From the NCBI RefSeq assembly GCF_001186155.3, contig NZ_CP016540.2:1280001-1344000 (forward strand): 64,000 bases of DNA. The letters run 5' to 3'. A program made the position numbers and the translations under genes. The stretch is from Planococcus versutus. Its GTDB lineage: Bacteria > Bacillota > Bacilli > Bacillales_A > Planococcaceae. Positions 1-8,757 of the stretch are shown here, in pieces; the stretch's first letter is position 1, and every line of letters starts with the position of its first letter. The notes beneath the pieces are model-generated. The model did no database searches. It was not told the origin of the DNA and worked only from the letters and a program-made list of their open reading frames with translations.

Positions 1-372
1 ACAACAAACTTGATGAAAGTCCATGTGATTGGAGATATCTTGGCAAAAGGTCAAGGAATTGGTAAAACTGTTGCTTTTGCTGAAGCTGTGGTTGTTCGAA
101 ATGCAGAAGAGGCTTTAGCTATCGATACGGAAGGTAAAATTATCGTTACGGTTGGAACAGATCGCGAAATGATGCCAGCCATCAACAAATGCGCAGGAAT
201 TATTACAGAAGAAGGCGGACTAACGAGCCATGCTGCCGTAGTTGGCTTAAGTCTCGGAATTCCGGTCATTGTTGGTGTTAGCGAAGCTACTTCACTTATC
301 AAAAACAATTATGAAATAACGATGGATTCAGATTCAGGCATTGTCTATCATGGCCATGCTAGCGTTCTGTAA
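1..372 (+). CDS. pyk: Pyruvate kinase, C-terminal part (5' end outside window)
   Basis: The reading frame is open from the first base and ends at 372, giving the last 123 residues. They form the extra C-terminal domain of Bacillus and Staphylococcus pyruvate kinases, a PEP-utilising-enzyme mobile domain with the motif GGLTSHAAVVG, whose His is the phospho-His position in PEP synthase relatives. The catalytic barrel lies upstream of the window. The enzyme converts PEP and ADP to pyruvate and ATP in the cytoplasm. An internal ATG at base 10 is not the start. fxsA follows after 24 bases, as in related Bacillales. Confidence 0.93.
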   Translation, partial: TTNLMKVHVIGDILAKGQGIGKTVAFAEAVVVRNAEEALAIDTEGKIIVTVGTDREMMPAINKCAGIITEEGGLTSHAAVVGLSLGIPVIVGVSEATSLIKNNYEITMDSDSGIVYHGHASVL

Positions 373-396
373 TTCATAAGAAGGAGTCTGGTCAAA

Positions 397-783
397 ATGA
401 TGAAATGGATTTTCTTGGCCTTAATTATTGTACCATCTCTTGAATTAGCTTTATTAATTTGGGCAGGGGGCAAGCTTGGATTTTTCGCGACCATGGCAAT
501 CATTGTCGCAACTGGTTTACTTGGTGCTTTTCTTGCTAAAAAACAGGGCATGAAAGCATTCCGAGATATTCAAAGTGGCATGAATAGTTTTCAGGCTCCT
601 GGTGAACAGTTGTTAAATGCGGCTTTTGTTTTAGTCGGAGGCGTATTATTGCTAACACCTGGATTTATCACAGACGCAGTTGGTTTTACACTGTTATTTA
701 ATCCAACGCAGAAAATCTATAAGCCATTTATCTATAAGCTGATCCATAAAAAAATGAAAAACACTCGGGTTATTGTAGGATAA
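397..783 (+). CDS. fxsA: FxsA family membrane protein
   Basis: 128-residue protein. A hydrophobic N-terminal half with two or three membrane helices (about residues 3-45 and 70-90) is followed by a basic C-terminal tail. The pattern of early Glu in the first helix, GGKLGFFATM and LLLTPGFITDAVGF is typical of FxsA (ytzA in Bacillus). In E. coli FxsA relieves phage T7 exclusion by F plasmids; its role in Firmicutes is not established. Two ATG codons lie in tandem at 397 and 400, with a GGAG ribosome site at about 383. It probably shares a transcript with pyk. Confidence 0.88.
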   Translation: MMKWIFLALIIVPSLELALLIWAGGKLGFFATMAIIVATGLLGAFLAKKQGMKAFRDIQSGMNSFQAPGEQLLNAAFVLVGGVLLLTPGFITDAVGFTLLFNPTQKIYKPFIYKLIHKKMKNTRVIVG

Positions 784-808
784 TTCCGAGTGTTTACATC
801 ATTTTTTT
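759..808 (+). terminator. Terminator overlapping the fxsA stop codon
   Basis: A 10-bp stem (759-768 with 786-795, arm AAACACTCGG) starts inside the last fxsA codons. The T-run is a few bases further on (801-808), so the hairpin is clear but the U-tract is slightly detached. Confidence 0.6.
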
Positions 809-824
809 AAAGAAATTTAATTTC

Positions 825-838
825 TATAATCGTTTTCA
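825..838 (-). promoter_or_regulatory. CcpA (cre) site upstream of citZ
   Basis: Read on the minus strand this is TGAAAACGATTATA, one mismatch from the cre consensus TGWAANCGNTNWCA. It abuts the -35 of the citZ promoter. B. subtilis citZ is known to be carbon-catabolite repressed by CcpA; direct control here is inferred. Confidence 0.55.
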
Positions 839-867
839 TTCACAAACTCTACAAAGTTGATTATAAT
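839..867 (+). promoter_or_regulatory. SigA promoter of citZ
   Basis: TTCACA, 17-nt spacer, TATAAT. The transcript would have a leader of about 90 nt containing an 8-bp inverted repeat (912-919/932-939) around a T8 run. Confidence 0.7.
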
Positions 868-965
868 GGCTTAGTAAGGGAAAACGCAGAAGTTCACAAA
901 CGCAGATGAACCATCATTCTGCTTTTTTTTGGAATGATGAATTATATGGAAAAGGAGCTAATTAA

Positions 966-2081
966 ATGACATCATCAAAAGGTTTAGAAGGTGTAGTAGC
1001 AACGCAATCCGCGATCAGCTCGATCATTGATGACACACTTACATATGTTGGCTATGATATCGATGATTTAGCCGTCAATGCTAGCTTTGAAGAAGTAATT
1101 TATTTGTTGTGGCATCAACGCTTGCCAAAAGCTGAAGAATTGGCAGAACTAAAGCAACAACTAGCAGACAATATGGCGGTTCCACAAGCTGTACTTGATC
1201 ACTTTAAAACATACGATATTAAAAGTGTGCATCCAATGGCAGCACTTCGCACAGCTGTTTCAATGCTTGGTTTGTTTGATGAAGAAGCAGAAGTTATGGA
1301 ACCTGCAGCTAACTATCGTAAAGCCATTAAAATTCAAGCGAAAATTTCGACTTTGGTTACTGCTTTTGGACGTATTCGCAACGGCCAAGAACCAATCGCA
1401 CCAAAATCAGACTTGAGCTTTGCTGCAAACTTCCTATACATGTTGTCTGGCAACGTGCCAGAAGCAATTGAAGAAGAAGCATTTAACAAAGCATTAGTAC
1501 TTCACGCTGATCACGAGTTAAATGCATCAACATTCACAGCTCGTGTGGCAGTAGCGACATTGTCTGATGTCTATTCAGGCGTAACAGCTGCAATTGGCGC
1601 GTTAAAAGGACCTCTTCACGGCGGCGCAAACGAGCAAGTAATGAAAATGCTCACTGAAATCAGTTCGGTCGACAATGTAGAAAAAGTTATCAACGAAAAG
1701 TTAGCTAATAAAGAAAAAATCATGGGCTTTGGTCATCGTGTTTATCGCAAAGGCGATCCACGTGCAAAGCATTTGCGTGAAATGTCTCGAAAACTGACGA
1801 AAATCCGAGGCGAAGAAAAATGGTATGACATGTCGGTGAAAATCGATGAAATCGTTACAGGCCAGAAAGACCTTCCGCCAAACGTAGATTTCTACTCAGC
1901 TTCTGTGTACCACAGCTTAAACATCGAACATGATTTATTTACACCTGTTTTTGCATTATCGCGTACATCGGGCTGGCTGGCTCATATTCAAGAGCAGTAT
2001 TCAAACAACCGCCTAATTCGTCCGCGTGCGGAATACATCGGACCTGGTTTGCAAGCTTATGTACCTGTTGAAGAAAGATAA
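966..2081 (+). CDS. citZ: Citrate synthase
   Basis: 371 residues, the usual size for Bacillus CitZ. It condenses oxaloacetate and acetyl-CoA to citrate at the entry to the TCA cycle. The catalytic triad is visible: His218 (in GPLHGGANE), His257 (in GFGHRVYRKGDPRAKHLR) and Asp308 (PPNVDFY); His183 also lies in a conserved segment (HADHELNASTF). The ATG at 966 follows an AAAGGAG ribosome site. It is first of the citZ-icd-mdh group and has its own promoter with a cre-like site. It is a soluble type-II short form, without the N-terminal extension of Gram-negative enzymes. Confidence 0.97.
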   Translation: MTSSKGLEGVVATQSAISSIIDDTLTYVGYDIDDLAVNASFEEVIYLLWHQRLPKAEELAELKQQLADNMAVPQAVLDHFKTYDIKSVHPMAALRTAVSMLGLFDEEAEVMEPAANYRKAIKIQAKISTLVTAFGRIRNGQEPIAPKSDLSFAANFLYMLSGNVPEAIEEEAFNKALVLHADHELNASTFTARVAVATLSDVYSGVTAAIGALKGPLHGGANEQVMKMLTEISSVDNVEKVINEKLANKEKIMGFGHRVYRKGDPRAKHLREMSRKLTKIRGEEKWYDMSVKIDEIVTGQKDLPPNVDFYSASVYHSLNIEHDLFTPVFALSRTSGWLAHIQEQYSNNRLIRPRAEYIGPGLQAYVPVEER

Positions 2082-2174
2082 GCAACGTTTAATACCAGCA
2101 CCTTATAAAAATACAACTTATAGGGCTTGCACTCTGTGCAGCCCTATGAATTTGACTACAGGAGGAAATTAAAC

Positions 2175-3443
2175 ATGACTAACGGCGAAAAAATTTCAGT
2201 AGAAAACGGCACTTTAAACGTACCAAACAATGCAATCATTCCATACATTATCGGTGATGGGACAGGACCAGATATTTGGCATGCAGCATCTCGCGTTTTA
2301 GAAGAAGCAGTAACTAAAGCTTATAACGGAGAAAAATCAATTGTTTGGAAAGAAGTTTTAGCAGGACAAAAAGCATTTGACCAAACTGGCGAATGGTTAC
2401 CTGAAGAAACTCTTGACGTAATCCGCGAATACCTAATTGCAATCAAAGGTCCTTTAACAACGCCAATCGGCGGCGGTATCCGTTCATTAAACGTAGCACT
2501 TCGTCAAGAGTTGGATCTTTACACTTGCTTGCGTCCAGTTCGTTATTTCGAAGGTGTACCTTCACCGGTTAAACGCCCAGAAGATACTGACATGGTTATT
2601 TTCCGTGAAAACACAGAAGATATCTACGCTGGTATTGAATATGCTAACGGTTCGGACGAAGTGAAAAAATTGATCGCATTTCTACAAGATGAAATGGGCG
2701 TTAAAAACATCCGTTTCCCTGAGTCTTCGGGTATTGGCATTAAACCAATTTCAGAAGAAGGAACAAAACGTTTAGTTCGTGCTGCAATCAACTACGCAAT
2801 CGTTGAAGGCCGCAAGTCATTAACACTTGTTCATAAAGGGAACATCATGAAGTTCACTGAAGGAGCTTTCAAAAACTGGGGCTATGAAGTGGCTGAGCAA
2901 GAATTCGGCGATAAAGTATTTACATGGAACGAATACGATGCAATTAAAGACGATAAAGGGACAGACGCTGCAAATAAAGCACAAGAAGAAGCACTTGCTT
3001 CAGGCAAAATTCTTGTTAAAGATTCAATTGCGGACATCTTCCTGCAACAAATTCTTACACGTCCAAGCGAGTTCGATGTTGTTGCAACAATGAACTTAAA
3101 TGGAGATTATATCTCTGATGCTTTAGCTGCACAAGTCGGCGGAATTGGTATTGCTCCTGGAGCAAACATCAACTATGATACTGGACATGCGATTTTCGAA
3201 GCAACTCACGGAACAGCTCCTAAATATGCAGGTCTTGATAAAGTAAATCCTTCTTCACTTATCCTTTCAGGTGTACTAATGCTTGAGCACCTTGGCTGGG
3301 CAGAAGCTGCTGCAATGATTACAAGCTCTATGGAGAAAACAATTGCTTCTAAAGTTGTAACTTACGACTTCGCACGTTTGATGGACGGCGCTACAGAAGT
3401 AAAATGCTCTGCATTTGCTGACGAATTAATCAAAAATCTATAA
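2175..3443 (+). CDS. icd: Isocitrate dehydrogenase (NADP+)
   Basis: 422 residues from the ATG at 2175, which sits 8 nt after AGGAGGAAAT; an upstream in-frame ATG at 2127 lacks a ribosome site and would add 16 non-conserved residues. It oxidatively decarboxylates isocitrate to 2-oxoglutarate, making NADPH. Visible family features are the substrate loop around [40 protein letters not shown] and the nucleotide segment [11 protein letters not shown]. It lies 93 bases after citZ, with no terminator between them, so co-transcription is likely. Length matches B. subtilis Icd. Confidence 0.97.
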   Translation: MTNGEKISVENGTLNVPNNAIIPYIIGDGTGPDIWHAASRVLEEAVTKAYNGEKSIVWKEVLAGQKAFDQTGEWLPEETLDVIREYLIAIKGPLTTPIGGGIRSLNVALRQELDLYTCLRPVRYFEGVPSPVKRPEDTDMVIFRENTEDIYAGIEYANGSDEVKKLIAFLQDEMGVKNIRFPESSGIGIKPISEEGTKRLVRAAINYAIVEGRKSLTLVHKGNIMKFTEGAFKNWGYEVAEQEFGDKVFTWNEYDAIKDDKGTDAANKAQEEALASGKILVKDSIADIFLQQILTRPSEFDVVATMNLNGDYISDALAAQVGGIGIAPGANINYDTGHAIFEATHGTAPKYAGLDKVNPSSLILSGVLMLEHLGWAEAAAMITSSMEKTIASKVVTYDFARLMDGATEVKCSAFADELIKNL

Positions 3444-3455
3444 AACTAAAAGAGA

Positions 3456-3481
3456 GGAGGGATTTTTTCCCTCCCTTTTTT
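3456..3481 (+). terminator. Terminator after icd
   Basis: GGAGGGA (3456-3462) pairs with TCCCTCC (3468-3474), followed by a T-run. It separates citZ-icd from mdh. Confidence 0.8.
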
Positions 3482-3640
3482 GTATGATTTTAAGTATCCA
3501 CAAAAATCTGTATTCATTAATCTGACTGAATAGATAAAGCACAAAACAACGAAGACTTCCTGGGATCACGTCATTGTATTGTGCAATATTAGTATGCTAT
3601 TAAATTGATGAAAATAATCTACCAAAAGGAGAGATATTTC

Positions 3641-4579
3641 ATGACATTCAAACGTACAAAAATTTCAGTAATCGGTTCTGGATTTACAGGGGCTACGGCA
3701 GCCTTCTTATTGGCTCAAAAAGAATTAGGCGATGTGGTGTTAGTTGATATTCCACCAATGGAAGACCCCGCAAAAGGGAAAGCTTTGGATATGGCTGAGG
3801 CAGGTCCGGTTCTTGGATTTGATGCGCGCGTAAAGGGTACGTCTAATTACGAAGATACAAAAGACTCTGATTTAGTCATTATTACCGCAGGAATTGCACG
3901 TAAGCCTGGAATGAGCCGTGATGATTTGGTTCAAACCAATCAGAAAGTAATGAAAGCTGTCACGACAGATATTGTGAAGTATTCTCCTAATACCACGATT
4001 ATTGTTTTGACAAATCCAGTAGATGCAATGACTTATACTGTTTTTCAAGCATCCGGCTTGCCTAAAGAACGAGTAATCGGACAATCAGGAGTACTAGACT
4101 CTGCACGCTTTAGAACTTTTGTAGCCGAAGAGCTAGATGTCTCAGTTAAAGACGTCACAGGCTTTGTATTGGGCGGACATGGTGATGATATGGTTCCGCT
4201 TGTACGCTATTCTTATGCAGGCGGTATTCCACTTGAATCATTAATTTCCAAAGAACGTTTAGATGAAATTGTCACGCGCACGCGTAAAGGTGGAGCGGAA
4301 ATTGTCAACTTACTAGGTAATGGTTCTGCTTACTATGCACCTGCAGCTGCGTTAGTTGAAATGGCAGAAGCAATTATTAAAGACCAGCGCCGTATTCTTC
4401 CATCTATCGCTTATTTAGAGGGAGAATATGGAATGGAAGGTATTTATCTTGGTGTACCTACTGTTTTGGGCGCAGCTGGCATCGAAAAAATAATTGAAAT
4501 TGATCTGAACCAAGAAGAAAAAGCATTATTAAACCAATCAGCAGAATCTGTTAAAGCAGTAATGAAAGTATTAAAGTAA
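3641..4579 (+). CDS. mdh: Malate dehydrogenase (LDH-like class)
   Basis: 312 residues from the ATG at 3641 after AAAGGAGAG; an in-frame ATG at 3605 is rejected for lack of a ribosome site. It oxidises malate to oxaloacetate with NAD+. The N-terminal dinucleotide fold is [11 protein letters not shown] and Asp36 (VLVDIPP) selects NAD. Arg87 and Arg93 lie in [16 protein letters not shown], and the catalytic pair is Asp153 and His180 ([10 protein letters not shown]). The upstream region 3482-3640 has only a weak promoter candidate (TTGTAT near 3574 with TATTAA near 3598). Same length and context as B. subtilis Mdh. Confidence 0.97.
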   Translation: MTFKRTKISVIGSGFTGATAAFLLAQKELGDVVLVDIPPMEDPAKGKALDMAEAGPVLGFDARVKGTSNYEDTKDSDLVIITAGIARKPGMSRDDLVQTNQKVMKAVTTDIVKYSPNTTIIVLTNPVDAMTYTVFQASGLPKERVIGQSGVLDSARFRTFVAEELDVSVKDVTGFVLGGHGDDMVPLVRYSYAGGIPLESLISKERLDEIVTRTRKGGAEIVNLLGNGSAYYAPAAALVEMAEAIIKDQRRILPSIAYLEGEYGMEGIYLGVPTVLGAAGIEKIIEIDLNQEEKALLNQSAESVKAVMKVLK

Positions 4580-4587
4580 GCAAGACA

Positions 4588-4624
4588 AAAAGTGGGCAGG
4601 GTGCGTTCCTGCTCACTTTTTTTA
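4588..4624 (+). terminator. Terminator after mdh
   Basis: A 13-bp stem with one G-T pair, 4588-4600 with 4608-4620 (loop GTGCGTT), followed by T7. Confidence 0.9.
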
Positions 4625-4669
4625 TTCGAAGAATGCTCTCAACTTGTCTTTTGTTGGTTCTATCAGAGC

Positions 4670-4699
4670 TTGCACTTTCATTGACTAACTTGATACTAT
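4670..4699 (+). promoter_or_regulatory. Promoter for the MaoC-like gene and probably phoPR
   Basis: TTGCAC, 18-nt spacer, extended -10 TGATACTAT. No clearer promoter is visible before phoP, so it may drive both. Confidence 0.5.
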
Positions 4700-4729
4700 A
4701 AGGATATTAAGATAATGGAGGGATGTTAT

Positions 4730-5179
4730 TTGTTGCTTGGGAAAAAGCGGGAATTAGGTCAGCGCGTGGAAGATATCAAAATCGGTGAGAACTTAAAGCT
4801 GACAGAAAAAATAGAAGACAAAGATCTTCTCTTGTATTTGGGTTTGACGAATGATAGCAATCCGCTTTACATCCAACATGATTTTGCGTTAAAGACGTCT
4901 TTTGAGAAACCTGTAGTACCAAATATTATGTTAACGGGAATTTTAACTTCTGCGATATCTAAATATATACCGGGTCCGGGATCTTATATTGTTAGTCAGC
5001 AGCTAGACTTTTTAAAGCCAGTCTATCATTACGCGACAATCGATTTTAACTTAGAAGTCGTCAAAGTAGATATTGAGCGCAATGAAGTAATCGTTCAAGT
5101 TAAAGGAATTGATGAACAAGGTGAAATCGTAGTACAAGGAAAAATTACGGCCAATCCACCGCGAATCGCTGAAGATTAA
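4730..5179 (+). CDS. MaoC/hot-dog dehydratase-like protein
   Basis: About 149 residues. Start chosen as TTG at 4730 (or TTG 4733), because GGAGGG lies 7-10 nt upstream; the ATG at 4715 overlaps that ribosome site. The sequence has the MaoC-like hot-dog hydratase core: LGLTNDSNPLYIQHDFA corresponds to the D-x-N-P-(I/L) active-site region, followed by PNIMLTGILTSAISKYIPGPGS. Relatives hydrate (R)-enoyl-CoA, but the substrate here cannot be told from sequence; the usual catalytic His is not obvious in its standard place. A homologue in front of phoP is common in related genera. Confidence 0.75.
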   Translation: MLLGKKRELGQRVEDIKIGENLKLTEKIEDKDLLLYLGLTNDSNPLYIQHDFALKTSFEKPVVPNIMLTGILTSAISKYIPGPGSYIVSQQLDFLKPVYHYATIDFNLEVVKVDIERNEVIVQVKGIDEQGEIVVQGKITANPPRIAED

Positions 5180-5207
5180 CGGCTCATGCAATAAATAAAG
5201 GCTAACG

Positions 5208-5233
5208 CAGTTTGAAATGGGGGTTTCAAACTG
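5208..5233 (+). other. Perfect hairpin just before the phoP ribosome site
   Basis: CAGTTTGAAA (5208-5217) pairs perfectly with TTTCAAACTG (5224-5233), loop TGGGGG. There is no T-run, and it ends 5 nt before GGAGG, so a processing or translation-control role is more likely than termination. Confidence 0.6.
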
Positions 5234-5250
5234 AATGTGGAGGATGTAAA

Positions 5251-5958
5251 ATGCTGAAAAAAATATTGATAATCGAAGATGAACATTCAATTGCGACATT
5301 GCTTTCCTATAACCTGATTCAAGCAGGTTTTGAAACTATCATTGCTCATGATGGCAAACAAGGCTATGAGTTGGCTTTAGAAGGTGATCCGTCATTAATC
5401 GTTTTGGATCTTATGTTGCCTTCGATGGATGGTGTAGAAGTTTGTAAGTCTTTACGACAGAAAAAAATTAATACGCCGATTATCATGTTAACTGCTAAAG
5501 GTGATGAATTTGATAAAGTGTTGGGTCTTGAACTGGGCGCTGATGATTATATGACAAAACCATTTAGTCCAAGAGAAGTTGTAGCGCGCATTAAAGCTGT
5601 GCTAAGACGTGCGAGTCAAGTCCCGAGTCCTGAGCAAGATTCTTCAATGCCGATATCACTCGGTACACTCGAAGTTTATCCTGATCAATTTGAAGTATTT
5701 CTCGATAAAAAACAGATAGAATTTACACCTAAAGAATTTGAGTTGTTGGTGTATTTGATGGAAAATAAAAATCGAGTGTTAACACGTGATCAATTGCTTA
5801 GTGCTGTCTGGAACTACGATTTTGCGGGAGACACACGCATTGTTGATGTTCATATTAGTCACTTGCGTGACAAAATAGAAGACAATAGTCGAAAACCGAT
5901 ATTTATCAAAACTATACGTGGATTGGGCTATAAATTTGAAGGGCCGAAAAAAGTATGA
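5251..5958 (+). CDS. phoP: Response regulator PhoP (OmpR family)
   Basis: 235 residues from the ATG at 5251 behind GGAGGATG; the upstream in-frame codon at 5212 would read through the hairpin. Receiver domain at residues 3-117 with acidic pocket Glu9-Asp10, phospho-acceptor Asp53 (VLDLMLPSMDG), Thr in LTAKG and Lys in MTKPF. C-terminal winged helix about 135-230 (TRDQLLSAVWNYD, VDVHISHLRDKIE, IRGLGYKFE). It overlaps phoR by 4 bases. In B. subtilis PhoP controls the phosphate-starvation regulon; that role is inferred from synteny. Confidence 0.93.
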   Translation: MLKKILIIEDEHSIATLLSYNLIQAGFETIIAHDGKQGYELALEGDPSLIVLDLMLPSMDGVEVCKSLRQKKINTPIIMLTAKGDEFDKVLGLELGADDYMTKPFSPREVVARIKAVLRRASQVPSPEQDSSMPISLGTLEVYPDQFEVFLDKKQIEFTPKEFELLVYLMENKNRVLTRDQLLSAVWNYDFAGDTRIVDVHISHLRDKIEDNSRKPIFIKTIRGLGYKFEGPKKV

Positions 5959-7352
5959 GTTCTTTACGGCATCGCCTACTCATCACGTTATTGGTATGGA
6001 TAGGACTGATGTTGGCAGCTCTTTTTATCATTGTACTTCAGCTTTTGCCACTTTATGAAAATGCTACAGATAAAACCGATATTTGGTTGATCTTATTTGT
6101 TTCATTTGTAGTGGTCATGATTTTATCAGCTATTGTCGGAAGTCGCGTTATTGACGTTGCAATCAAACCAATTGAAAATGCGACTGAGACTGCTATGGAA
6201 CTGGTCAAAGGCAATTATCTGGCAAGAGCGTCCGAATCGAATGCTGAAAAAACAGTCGAATTGAGTAGAACGATAAACATTTTGGCTCGAAATTTGCAAG
6301 AAATTACTGCTATACGTGTCATGGAACAAGAACGTCTAAAAACATTAATCGAAAACATGGGCAGTGCATTAATCATGATTGATAAGCAAGGTGCCGTTTC
6401 ACTTGTAAACAAGCCTTTTTTAGAAGAGTTCGGATTAACGCCTGAAAGTGTAATGGGCAAGTTTTATAAAGAAATTCAAGTTCCTTCAGTAGTAGAAGGA
6501 TTTATCGAAACCGTGTTTATGACAGAAACGCTCGCACGCGTTCAAATTGAATTTGTATCCGGCATAAAACTAAAAAATTTTACTGTATACGGAGCACCTG
6601 TTATTGGAGATCACCAACGTTGGCTTGGAATTGTGATTGTTTTTCAAGAAATTACAGAATTGAAAAGGCTAGAACAAATTCGTAAAGATTTTGTAGCTAA
6701 TGTTTCCCACGAGTTGCGAACACCGGTAACGTCTATTAAAGGATTTTCCGAAACGTTACTAGATGGTGCTTACCAAGATACCAACACGTTGTTGTCGTTT
6801 CTGGAAATTATTTATACCGAGAGCAACCGCTTAGAAATGCTTATCAATGATTTGTTAGAGCTGTCTAAAGTTGAACAAAACGGATTTAGAGTAAATGCGC
6901 ATCCAACGGACATGGAAGCTATTATTAAACGAGCGATTGAAATGATTCAATCAAAGATTACTGAAAAATTCATTCATGTAAAGCTTGAAATTCAACCGGT
7001 TTTGGTTTTAGGAGACCCCAACCGGTTAATCCAAGTGATGGTGAATTTGTTAATCAATGCGGTTACTTATTCAAGTAGTCAAACTGTTATAACTATACGG
7101 CTATTAGTAGAAGATAACCAAGCTATTATACAAGTGGTAGACCAGGGAATTGGCATTGAAGAAACAGAAATCGAGCGGTTATTTGAACGTTTTTATCGTG
7201 TCGATCGAGCCCGGAGCCGAAATTCAGGTGGCACGGGTCTTGGACTTTCTATAGTAAAACACTTAATCGAGGCGCATCATGGACGAGTAGAAGTCGACAG
7301 TACAGTGGGGATCGGCACTACCTTTACTATCTATTTGCCTTTGGCTGATTAA
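5955..7352 (+). CDS. phoR: Sensor histidine kinase PhoR, short form without external domain
   Basis: 465 residues, about 110 shorter than B. subtilis PhoR. Membrane helices at residues 8-31 and 43-62 are separated by only about 11 residues, so the extracytoplasmic PAS domain is missing. Then come HAMP (63-115), a cytoplasmic PAS (125-235), HisKA with phospho-His252 in NVSHELRTP, and the ATPase domain with NLLINAV, DQGIGI and GTGLGLSIVKH. The start overlaps the phoP stop (ATGA). It phosphorylates PhoP; with so small an external loop, it probably senses an intracellular or membrane signal. Confidence 0.92.
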   Translation: MSSLRHRLLITLLVWIGLMLAALFIIVLQLLPLYENATDKTDIWLILFVSFVVVMILSAIVGSRVIDVAIKPIENATETAMELVKGNYLARASESNAEKTVELSRTINILARNLQEITAIRVMEQERLKTLIENMGSALIMIDKQGAVSLVNKPFLEEFGLTPESVMGKFYKEIQVPSVVEGFIETVFMTETLARVQIEFVSGIKLKNFTVYGAPVIGDHQRWLGIVIVFQEITELKRLEQIRKDFVANVSHELRTPVTSIKGFSETLLDGAYQDTNTLLSFLEIIYTESNRLEMLINDLLELSKVEQNGFRVNAHPTDMEAIIKRAIEMIQSKITEKFIHVKLEIQPVLVLGDPNRLIQVMVNLLINAVTYSSSQTVITIRLLVEDNQAIIQVVDQGIGIEETEIERLFERFYRVDRARSRNSGGTGLGLSIVKHLIEAHHGRVEVDSTVGIGTTFTIYLPLAD

Positions 7353-7366
7353 TCTAGGAGGACAGT

Positions 7367-8584
7367 ATGGAAACTAAATACCCATTTTTACCCATTATAA
7401 TCGGAACAGATATGAATGCTTACAACATGGCGATTTCATTTCATGAAGCGTATGGCATTAAACCAATACTGGTCGGTAAAGAACCATTATCTTTTACATC
7501 GTTAAGCACTATTACAGAAACAATTGAATTGCGTTCTGGGTTGGCAGATGATGCTCAATTTGCGAATATTTTAATGGATATTGCAGATAAGTACCGATCT
7601 CCAGGACAAACACTTTTACTTGTAGGAACAAATGATTTATATGTTCGACTAATCATTGAAAATGCGAAAGTTTTACGCGAGCATTACGTGTTTAATTATA
7701 TAAACGAAGATTTGATGAACCAGCTGCAGGTAAAAGCGAATTTTTATGAGCTTTGCAAAGTTCATGGTATTGAAACACCTACAACCTTCTTTTATGACTG
7801 CAATTCAAATACTCCTTTTGAAGAAGAAATGATGTTTCCGGTAATTATTAAGCCGAGTAATGGCATTGAATACACAAAAAATAAGTTTGAAGGCCAACAA
7901 AAAGTGTATAAAGTTGAAAGTCCGAAAGAAATGCACACAGTTATTCAGCAAATCAAAGCAGGAGGCTATCGTGATGAGTTAATTATTCAGGATTATATCC
8001 CTGGAGATGACACGTATATGTGGGATTCAGTAATTTATGCCAATTCTAAAGGCAAAACACAACTTGTAACGTTTGCTCAAGTAGTCTTGCAAGAACATAC
8101 TGTCACGGCAATCGGCAACTATACAGCATTGATTACTCGTTTTGATAAAGACATGATGGTCAAACTGCAGAACTTCCTTGAAGCTGTAGGCTATACTGGA
8201 TTTGCAAACTTCGATTTAAAATACGATTCCCGTGATAAAAAATTCAAAGTATTCGAAGTAAATATTCGTCAAGGTCGTTCAAGTTATTACGTCACAGCTC
8301 TGGGTCACAACATGGCGGAATATCTTGTAGATGATTTAATTTATCAAACAGAAAAACCCATTACTTATTTGAATGAGGACTTCTTGTTTACGGTTGTTCC
8401 AAAAGCAGTTTTACGCAATTTTGTTGACAACAAAGCGGTGCTTAAAGATATTAAGCGCTTGATCAAAAAAGGACAATATGGCAATCCGTTATTTTATAAA
8501 AAAGATAAACATTTAAAACGCAAACTTTATTTATTAGCACGACAAGTCAATTATTATAAAAAGTACAAAAACAATCAATGGTAA
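7367..8584 (+). CDS. ATP-grasp carboxylate-amine ligase, possible D-Asp/D-Glu ligase of the cell-wall cross-bridge
   Basis: 405 residues, starting 14 bases after phoR with AGGAGG. The N-terminal segment LPIIIGTDMNAYNMAISFHEAYG and the ATP-grasp core (VIIKPSNGIEYTK, IIQDYIPGDDTYMWDSV, FANFDLKYD, FKVFEVNIRQGRSSYY) match, from memory, the family containing the D-aspartate ligase Asl of Enterococcus faecium, which adds D-Asp to the lysine side chain of peptidoglycan precursors. Planococcaceae often have L-Lys-D-Glu or D-Asp cross-bridges, so such a role is plausible but unproven. Its position suggests co-transcription with phoPR. No signal peptide; cytoplasmic. Confidence 0.65.
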   Translation: METKYPFLPIIIGTDMNAYNMAISFHEAYGIKPILVGKEPLSFTSLSTITETIELRSGLADDAQFANILMDIADKYRSPGQTLLLVGTNDLYVRLIIENAKVLREHYVFNYINEDLMNQLQVKANFYELCKVHGIETPTTFFYDCNSNTPFEEEMMFPVIIKPSNGIEYTKNKFEGQQKVYKVESPKEMHTVIQQIKAGGYRDELIIQDYIPGDDTYMWDSVIYANSKGKTQLVTFAQVVLQEHTVTAIGNYTALITRFDKDMMVKLQNFLEAVGYTGFANFDLKYDSRDKKFKVFEVNIRQGRSSYYVTALGHNMAEYLVDDLIYQTEKPITYLNEDFLFTVVPKAVLRNFVDNKAVLKDIKRLIKKGQYGNPLFYKKDKHLKRKLYLLARQVNYYKKYKNNQW

Positions 8585-8611
8585 CTTTACACTGGCTTCA
8601 TACTGGCTTTA

Positions 8612-8651
8612 CAGTTGAATGATAAGGTTTAAATGAACCCCCATTCAACTG
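8612..8651 (+). repeat. Inverted repeat before the terminator
   Basis: CAGTTGAATG (8612-8621) pairs perfectly with CATTCAACTG (8642-8651) around a 20-nt loop, immediately upstream of the terminator hairpin. Confidence 0.6.
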
Positions 8652-8654
8652 CAA

Positions 8655-8694
8655 AATAAGAAAAAGAGTCCTCTCGGGGACTCTTTTTCTTATT
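8655..8694 (+). terminator. Strong terminator after the ATP-grasp gene
   Basis: A 17-bp stem, 8655-8671 with 8678-8694 (inner arm AAAAAGAGTCC), ends in a T-rich arm. Its A-rich 5' side means it could act in both directions. Confidence 0.9.
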
Positions 8695-8707
8695 TTAATG
8701 AAACTAT

Positions 8708-8737
8708 TTTACAATTATTCCGTAGTAAGGATATAGA
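8708..8737 (+). promoter_or_regulatory. Promoter of hflKC
   Basis: TTTACA, 18-nt spacer, TATAGA, 15 nt before the AAGGGGG ribosome site of hflK. Confidence 0.55.
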
Positions 8738-8757
8738 GACAATAAAGGGGGATTATT

